64,000 nt of DNA from Pseudomonas sputi (GTDB lineage Bacteria > Pseudomonadota > Gammaproteobacteria > Pseudomonadales > Pseudomonadaceae): contig NZ_BQHI01000024.1 of NCBI RefSeq assembly GCF_021603585.1, forward strand, positions 21,436 to 85,435, in the 5' to 3' direction. A model generated the notes under the pieces. The model made no database searches, was not told the DNA's origin, and saw only the letters and a list, made by a program, of their open reading frames with translations. This document shows, piece by piece, positions 58,428 through 64,000 of the stretch (position 1 is the first letter of the stretch; each line of letters opens with the position of its first letter). The translations under genes and the position numbers were made by a program.

Positions 58428-58469
58428 TGTCGCAGCACCGCAAGCAGACACATTGTCGCACCCATTAAG
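58428..58469 (+). promoter_or_regulatory. Candidate ArgR binding region of gdhB
   Basis: TGTCGC at 58428 followed after 8 bases by AA matches the Pseudomonas ArgR half-site TGTCGC-N8-AA; a second TGTCGC lies at 58454, followed after 8 bases by AG. They are direct repeats but 26 bp apart rather than the usual 21. P. aeruginosa gdhB is known to be arginine-inducible through ArgR. Confidence 0.5.
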
Positions 58470-58682
58470 CTGCGCAACGGATGAGCACCCGTAAAGGCAT
58501 TGCCATGGCCCCGCGAGCGGCGCCCGGCAGTCGTTTTTGCAGATGCCCATTCATGGAAGGTGAATGTGACCTGAGTGTCTCGTCCAGCTTCACCCACCTG
58601 TCACCCTGTTTCCTCTGCCCGAGAATCAGGAACAGGACGACGGAACGCCCCGAAAGGGGTTTTGTACGCGACGCTTTCCATC

Positions 58683-58690
58683 AATAACAA
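58683..58690 (+). promoter_or_regulatory. Crc/Hfq-type CA motif before gdhB
   Basis: AATAACAA lies 20 bp upstream of the ATG at 58711, just before the GGAG site. Fits catabolite control of glutamate use. Confidence 0.4.
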
Positions 58691-58710
58691 GCCCAAGCGG
58701 AGTACCACAG

Positions 58711-61700
58711 ATGGCGTTCTTCACCGCAGCCAGCAAAGCCGACTTCCAGCACCAACTGCAAGCGGCACTGGCGCAGCACATCAGTGAACAGGCACTGCCA
58801 CAAGTGGCGCTGTTCGCTGAACAATTCTTCGGCATCATTTCCCTGGACGAGCTGACCCAACGTCGCCTCTCCGACCTCGCTGGCTGTACTCTTTCTGCGT
58901 GGCGCCTGCTTGAGCGCTTCGATCACGCGCAACCGCAAGTGCGCGTCTACAACCCCGATTACGAACGTCACGGCTGGCAGTCGACCCACACCGCGGTCGA
59001 AGTGCTGCACCATGACCTGCCGTTCCTGGTGGACTCGGTGCGTACCGAGCTGAACCGTCGCGGCTACAGCATCCACACCCTGCAGACCACCGTGCTCAGC
59101 GTGCGTCGTGGCAGCAAGGGCGAGCTGCTGGAAATCCTGCCAAAAGGCACCACCGACGAAGGCGTGCTGCACGAGTCGCTGATGTACCTGGAAATCGACC
59201 GCTGCGCCAATGCGGCCGAATTGAATGTGCTGAGCAAGGAACTGGAACAGGTTCTGGATGAAGTCCGCGTCGCGGTCGCCGATTTCGAGCCGATGAAGGC
59301 CAAGGTGCAGGAAATCCTCACCAGGCTCGACCACAGCGCATTCGCCGTCGATGCCGACGAGAAGAACGAAATCAAGAGCTTCCTGGAATGGCTGGTGGGC
59401 AACCACTTCACCTTCCTCGGCTACGAAGAATTCACGGTGACCGATGAGCCCGATGGCGGCCACATCAAGTACGACCAGGATTCTTTCCTTGGCCTGACCA
59501 AATTGCTGCGCACCGGCATGACCTATGACGAGCTGCGCATCGAAGACTACGCCGTTGCCTATCTGCGCGAACCGACCCTGTTGTCGTTCGCCAAAGCCGC
59601 GCACCCGAGCCGCGTGCACCGTCCGGCCTACCCGGACTACGTGTCGATCCGCGAACTCGACGCCGACGGCAAAGTGATCAAGGAACACCGCTTCATGGGC
59701 CTGTACACCTCGTCGGTGTATGGCGAAAGCGTGCGGGTCATCCCGTTCATCCGCCGCAAGGTCGAGGAAATCGAGCGTCGCTCCGGCTTCCAGGCCAAGG
59801 CTCACCTGGGCAAGGAACTGGCACAGGTGCTGGAAGTGCTGCCGCGTGACGATCTGTTCCAGACCCCGGTCGACGAACTGTTCAACACCGTGATGTCGAT
59901 CGTGCAGATCCAGGAACGCAACAAGATCCGCGTGTTCCTGCGCAAAGACCCGTACGGTCGTTTCTGCTACTGCCTGGCCTACGTGCCACGCGACATCTAC
60001 TCCACCGAAGTTCGCCAGAAGATCCAGCAAGTGCTGATGGAGCGCCTGAAAGCCTCCGACTGCGAATTCTGGACCTTCTTCTCCGAGTCCGTGCTGGCCC
60101 GCGTGCAACTGATCCTGCGCGTCGACCCGAAAAATCGCATCGACATCGACCCGCTGCAACTGGAAAACGAAGTGATCCAGGCCTGCCGCAGCTGGCAGGA
60201 CGACTACGCCGCACTGACCGTCGAGACCTTCGGCGAAGCCAACGGCACCAACGTGCTGGCTGATTTCCCGAAAGGCTTCCCGGCCGGCTACCGCGAGCGT
60301 TTCGCCGCGCATTCGGCCGTGGTCGACATGCAGCACCTGCTCAACCTGAGCGAGAAGAAGCCGCTGGCCATGAGCTTCTATCAGCCGCTGGGTCAGGTCT
60401 CTGGCCAGCGCGAGCTGCACTGCAAGCTGTATCACGCCGATACCCCGCTGGCCCTGTCCGACGTGCTGCCGATCCTGGAAAACCTCGGCCTGCGCGTGCT
60501 GGGTGAGTTCCCGTACCGTCTGCGTCACACCAACGGCCGCGAGTTCTGGATCCATGACTTCGCGTTCACCGCCGCCGAAGGCCTGGACCTGGACATCCAG
60601 CAACTCAACGACACCCTGCAGGACGCGTTCGTCCACATCGTCCGTGGCGATGCCGAGAACGATGCGTTCAACCGTCTGGTGCTGACCGCCGGCCTGCCAT
60701 GGCGCGACGTCGCGCTGCTGCGTGCCTACGCCCGCTACCTGAAGCAGATCCGCCTGGGCTTCGACCTCGGCTACATCGCCAGCACCCTGAACAACCACAC
60801 CGACATCGCTCGTGAACTGACCCGGTTGTTCAAGACCCGTTTCTACCTGGCCCGCAAGCTGGGCAGCGATGATCTGGACGACAAGCAACAGCGGCTGGAA
60901 CAGGCGATCCTGACCGCGCTGGACGACGTTCAAGTCCTCAACGAAGACCGCATCCTGCGTCGTTACCTGGACCTGATCAAGGCAACTCTGCGTACCAACT
61001 TCTACCAGACCGACGCCAACGGCCAGAACAAGTCGTACTTCAGCTTCAAGTTCAATCCGCACTTGATCCCTGAGCTGCCCAAGCCAGTGCCGAAGTTCGA
61101 AATCTTCGTTTACTCGCCACGCGTCGAAGGCGTACACCTGCGCTTCGGCAACGTCGCTCGTGGTGGCCTGCGCTGGTCCGACCGTGAAGAAGACTTCCGT
61201 ACCGAAGTCCTCGGCCTGGTAAAAGCCCAGCAAGTGAAGAACTCGGTCATCGTGCCGGTGGGTGCGAAGGGCGGTTTCCTGCCGCGTCGCCTGCCACTGG
61301 GCGGCAGCCGTGACGAAATCGCGGCCGAGGGCATCGCCTGCTACCGCATCTTCATCTCGGGCCTGCTGGACATCACCGACAACCTGAAGGACGGCAAACT
61401 GGTACCGCCGGCCAACGTCGTGCGTCATGACGACGATGACCCGTACCTGGTGGTCGCGGCGGACAAGGGCACTGCGACCTTCTCCGACATCGCCAACGGC
61501 ATCGCCATCGACTACGGCTTCTGGCTGGGTGATGCGTTCGCGTCCGGTGGTTCGGCCGGTTACGACCACAAGAAAATGGGCATCACCGCCAAGGGCGCGT
61601 GGGTTGGCGTACAGCGCCACTTCCGCGAGCGCGGCATCAATGTCCAGGAAGACAGCATCACTGTGGTCGGCGTGGGCGACATGGCCGGTGACGTATTCGG

Positions 61701-63603
61701 TAACGGCCTGTTGATGTCCGACAAGTTGCAACTGGTTGCCGCGTTCAACCACATGCACATCTTCATCGACCCGAACCCGAACCCGGCCACCAGCTTCGCC
61801 GAGCGTCAGCGCATGTTCGACCTGCCGCGTTCGGCCTGGTCCGACTACGACACCAGCATCATGTCCGAAGGCGGCGGCATCTTCTCGCGCAGCGCGAAGA
61901 GCATCGCCATCTCGCCACAGATGAAAGAGCGCTTCGACATCCAGGCCGACAAGCTGACCCCGACCGAACTGCTGAACGCCTTGCTCAAGGCGCCGGTGGA
62001 TCTGCTGTGGAACGGCGGTATCGGTACTTACGTCAAGGCCAGCACCGAAAGCCACGCCGATGTCGGCGACAAGGCCAACGATGCACTGCGCGTGAACGGC
62101 AACGAACTGCGCTGCAAGGTGGTGGGCGAGGGCGGTAACCTCGGCATGACTCAACTGGGTCGTGTGGAATTCGGTCTCAATGGCGGCGGTTCCAACACCG
62201 ACTTCATCGACAACGCCGGTGGCGTGGACTGCTCCGACCACGAAGTGAACATCAAGATCCTGCTGAACGAAGTGGTTCAGGCCGGCGACATGACCGACAA
62301 GCAACGCAACCAGTTGCTGGCGAGCATGACCGACGAAGTCGGTGGTCTGGTGCTGGGCAACAACTACAAGCAGACTCAGGCCCTGTCCCTGGCGGCACGC
62401 CGCGCTTATGCGCGCATCGCCGAGTACAAGCGTCTGATGGGCGATCTGGAAGGCCGTGGCAAGCTGGATCGTGCCATCGAGTTCCTGCCGACCGAAGAGC
62501 AACTGGCCGAACGTGTTGCCGAAGGCCATGGCCTGACCCGTCCGGAACTGTCGGTGCTGATCTCGTACAGCAAGATCGACCTCAAGGAGCAGTTGCTGGG
62601 CTCCCTGGTGCCGGACGACGACTACCTGACCCGCGACATGGAAACGGCGTTCCCGCCGACTCTGGTCAGCAAGTTCTCCGAAGCCATGCGTCGTCACCGC
62701 CTCAAGCGCGAGATCGTCAGCACCCAGATCGCCAACGATCTGGTCAACCACATGGGCATCACCTTCGTTCAAAGGCTCAAAGAGTCCACCGGCATGACCC
62801 CGGCGAACGTGGCGGGCGCTTACGTGATCGTGCGCGACATCTTCCACCTCCCGCACTGGTTCCGTCAGATCGAAGCACTGGACTACCAGGTCTCCGCTGA
62901 CGTGCAACTGGAGCTGATGGACGAACTGATGCGTCTGGGCCGTCGCGCTACGCGCTGGTTCCTGCGTGCCCGCCGCAACGAGCAGAACGCTGCCCGTGAC
63001 GTCGCGCATTTCGGTCCGCACCTGAAAGAGCTGGGTCTGAAGCTGGACGAACTGCTGAGCGGCGAAATCCGCGAAAACTGGCAAGAGCGTTACCAGGCGT
63101 ACGTCGCCGCCGGTGTGCCGGAACTGCTGGCGCGTATGGTGGCGGGGACTACCCACCTCTACACGCTGCTGCCGATCATCGAAGCGGCCGACGTGACCGG
63201 TCAGGATCCAGCCGAAGTGGCCAAGGCGTACTTCGCCGTGGGCAGCGCGCTGGACATCACCTGGTACATTTCGCAGATCAGCGCCTTGCCGGTTGAAAAC
63301 AACTGGCAGGCCCTGGCCCGTGAAGCGTTCCGCGACGACGTCGACTGGCAGCAACGCGCGATCACCATCGCCGTTCTGCAAGCGGGCGGCGGTGATTCGG
63401 ACGTGGAAACCCGTCTGGCGCTGTGGATGAAGCAGAACGACGCCATGATCGAACGCTGGCGCGCCATGCTGGTGGAAATCCGTGCCGCCAGCGGCACCGA
63501 CTACGCCATGTACGCGGTGGCCAACCGTGAGCTGAACGACGTGGCGCTGAGCGGTCAGGCGGTCGTGCCTGCTGCAGCGACGGCGGAGCTTGAGCTGGCT
63601 TGA
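58711..63603 (+). CDS. gdhB: NAD-specific glutamate dehydrogenase, large (180-kDa) type
   Basis: 1630 residues, the full length of the L_180 class. N-terminal regulatory ACT-like parts (about 40-200 and 340-450, e.g. LPFLVDSVRTELNRRGYSIHT), then the catalytic region: RGGLRWSDREEDFRTEVLGLVKAQQVKNS and the active-site lysine region GAKGGFLPRRLP near residue 852, and the NAD fold GVGDMAGDVFGNG near 985-1000. A long helical C-terminal part follows. It deaminates glutamate to alpha-ketoglutarate in arginine/glutamate catabolism. CGGAG precedes the ATG. Monocistronic, ends at a strong terminator. Confidence 0.95.
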   Translation: MAFFTAASKADFQHQLQAALAQHISEQALPQVALFAEQFFGIISLDELTQRRLSDLAGCTLSAWRLLERFDHAQPQVRVYNPDYERHGWQSTHTAVEVLHHDLPFLVDSVRTELNRRGYSIHTLQTTVLSVRRGSKGELLEILPKGTTDEGVLHESLMYLEIDRCANAAELNVLSKELEQVLDEVRVAVADFEPMKAKVQEILTRLDHSAFAVDADEKNEIKSFLEWLVGNHFTFLGYEEFTVTDEPDGGHIKYDQDSFLGLTKLLRTGMTYDELRIEDYAVAYLREPTLLSFAKAAHPSRVHRPAYPDYVSIRELDADGKVIKEHRFMGLYTSSVYGESVRVIPFIRRKVEEIERRSGFQAKAHLGKELAQVLEVLPRDDLFQTPVDELFNTVMSIVQIQERNKIRVFLRKDPYGRFCYCLAYVPRDIYSTEVRQKIQQVLMERLKASDCEFWTFFSESVLARVQLILRVDPKNRIDIDPLQLENEVIQACRSWQDDYAALTVETFGEANGTNVLADFPKGFPAGYRERFAAHSAVVDMQHLLNLSEKKPLAMSFYQPLGQVSGQRELHCKLYHADTPLALSDVLPILENLGLRVLGEFPYRLRHTNGREFWIHDFAFTAAEGLDLDIQQLNDTLQDAFVHIVRGDAENDAFNRLVLTAGLPWRDVALLRAYARYLKQIRLGFDLGYIASTLNNHTDIARELTRLFKTRFYLARKLGSDDLDDKQQRLEQAILTALDDVQVLNEDRILRRYLDLIKATLRTNFYQTDANGQNKSYFSFKFNPHLIPELPKPVPKFEIFVYSPRVEGVHLRFGNVARGGLRWSDREEDFRTEVLGLVKAQQVKNSVIVPVGAKGGFLPRRLPLGGSRDEIAAEGIACYRIFISGLLDITDNLKDGKLVPPANVVRHDDDDPYLVVAADKGTATFSDIANGIAIDYGFWLGDAFASGGSAGYDHKKMGITAKGAWVGVQRHFRERGINVQEDSITVVGVGDMAGDVFGNGLLMSDKLQLVAAFNHMHIFIDPNPNPATSFAERQRMFDLPRSAWSDYDTSIMSEGGGIFSRSAKSIAISPQMKERFDIQADKLTPTELLNALLKAPVDLLWNGGIGTYVKASTESHADVGDKANDALRVNGNELRCKVVGEGGNLGMTQLGRVEFGLNGGGSNTDFIDNAGGVDCSDHEVNIKILLNEVVQAGDMTDKQRNQLLASMTDEVGGLVLGNNYKQTQALSLAARRAYARIAEYKRLMGDLEGRGKLDRAIEFLPTEEQLAERVAEGHGLTRPELSVLISYSKIDLKEQLLGSLVPDDDYLTRDMETAFPPTLVSKFSEAMRRHRLKREIVSTQIANDLVNHMGITFVQRLKESTGMTPANVAGAYVIVRDIFHLPHWFRQIEALDYQVSADVQLELMDELMRLGRRATRWFLRARRNEQNAARDVAHFGPHLKELGLKLDELLSGEIRENWQERYQAYVAAGVPELLARMVAGTTHLYTLLPIIEAADVTGQDPAEVAKAYFAVGSALDITWYISQISALPVENNWQALAREAFRDDVDWQQRAITIAVLQAGGGDSDVETRLALWMKQNDAMIERWRAMLVEIRAASGTDYAMYAVANRELNDVALSGQAVVPAAATAELELA

Positions 63604-63617
63604 GTAGCCGTTGAATG

Positions 63618-63654
63618 AAAAAGCCCCTGCATTGTGAGATGCGGGGGCTTTTTT
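63618..63654 (+). terminator. Intrinsic terminator of gdhB
   Basis: AAAAAGCCCCTGCAT pairs with ATGCGGGGGCTTTTT (one G-T pair) followed by T. Also usable by the convergent transposase transcript. Confidence 0.88.
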
Positions 63655-63662
63655 ATGGTTCA

Positions 63663-64000
63663 TCACGGATTGCCGGGAAACACGCTCTTGATCTTCATGA
63701 AAAAGAATTCGCTATCCCGGTAACCGTACGCCATCCGTTTGATGACCTTTATTCGATTGTTTATGCCTTCCAACTGACCCGTGTGCATCGGCCAGCGAAC
63801 CCGACTGACGATGCCCCGCCAGTAACCCTTTAGCCGTTTGGCGAACAGGATCAGAGCCGGTATCGCGCTTTCGTGAGCGTGGCGCAGCCATTGCTTCCAG
63901 GCTGATCTCCAGCCCCAGGCGGTACTTGGCGCCCAGAGCGTTTTGAGTTCAGCCTTCATCAAATAGACCGTCATCAACGCTTGGTTAGCCGCCAGCAAAT
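63663..64000 (-). mobile_element. ISL3-family transposase, C-terminal part, cut by the window edge
   Basis: The frame runs from the stop at 63663 to the right edge, about 112 codons. RWPMHTGQLEGINNRIKVIKRMAYGYRDSEFFFMKIKSVFPGN is the conserved C-terminus of ISL3 transposases, with the catalytic Glu in TGQLEGINN. The C-terminus is intact, so the element may be functional, but its N-terminal part is outside. No terminal inverted repeat is obvious between the stop and the gdhB terminator 9 bp away. Confidence 0.85.

Larger units (their letters stand above)
58053..58710. other. 658-bp divergent region between bacteriocin and gdhB
   Basis: Left part is AT-rich and should hold the bacteriocin promoter; TTGTAA occurs three times (58145, 58191, 58211). 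The right part is the long gdhB leader with candidate ArgR half-sites (58428-58469) and a Crc/Hfq motif. No gene recognised. Confidence 0.5.

Noticed and set aside
58681-63666. 1661-codon open frame on the strand opposite gdhB
   Set aside because: It mirrors gdhB exactly, has low-complexity His/Gln/Val/Gly-rich content and no recognisable domain; a by-product of GC-rich codon bias.

Overview
The window reads as chromosome of a fluorescent-group Pseudomonas (P. fluorescens/P. koreensis-like). The evidence is GC-rich coding sequence with Pseudomonas codon habits, typical Pseudomonas REP hairpins (31494, 37401, 39323), a 180-kDa GdhB-type NAD-glutamate dehydrogenase, a Weimberg-type pentose cluster with Pseudomonas gene order, and Crc/Hfq-type AAnAAnAA motifs beside several ribosome binding sites. 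No rRNA, tRNA, CRISPR array or prophage is visible. The only mobile-element sequence is a partial ISL3-family transposase cut by the right edge.

Layout. 1-5757: end of a polyamine-type binding protein, a TerC-family membrane protein, a peroxidase gene remnant, an AT-rich hypothetical gene, an amidase and an AraC regulator. 5842-10693: a bile-acid-symporter-family transporter, a divergent LuxR-type response regulator and hybrid histidine kinase, two small lipoproteins, and a secreted protein built from twelve 13-residue repeats. 11241-15273: reverse transsulfuration pair (cystathionine gamma-lyase-like and cystathionine beta-synthase), then a ParD-like antitoxin gene overlapping a second methionine aminopeptidase gene.

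15356-26838: a catabolic region with a polyamine-type ABC transporter, a RibBA-like protein, DUF1330, and an operon for a PF06684 protein, alpha/beta hydrolase, aldehyde dehydrogenase, flavin reductase, carboxymuconolactone-decarboxylase-family protein and GntR regulator. Three transcription units share an almost identical operator-like sequence (GGTATACCATAAT), so I read them as one GntR regulon, probably for a flavin-dependent ring or N-heterocycle pathway whose oxygenase is not in the window. 27163-30604: a Ycf48-like/MMPL transporter pair. 30687-38967: oxidative pentose catabolism (GntR, sugar-acid dehydratase, MFS importer, 2-keto-3-deoxy acid dehydratase, alpha-ketoglutarate semialdehyde dehydrogenase) with a secreted lactonase nearby.

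39124-45494: small secreted and membrane proteins, a glutathione S-transferase and sbcCD. 45758-48694: a compact, AT-rich row of seven small genes that looks like an orphan immunity-gene array, including a CdiI-type immunity gene and a paralogous pair. 48713-55558: a MoxR/DUF58/DUF4381/BatA/BatB-C/BatD operon. 56236-58052: a pore-forming bacteriocin with a membrane immunity protein, again AT-rich. 58711-63603: gdhB, with candidate ArgR half-sites upstream. Gene starts were chosen by ribosome binding site, overlap with neighbours and family length; uncertain starts are stated in the entries.
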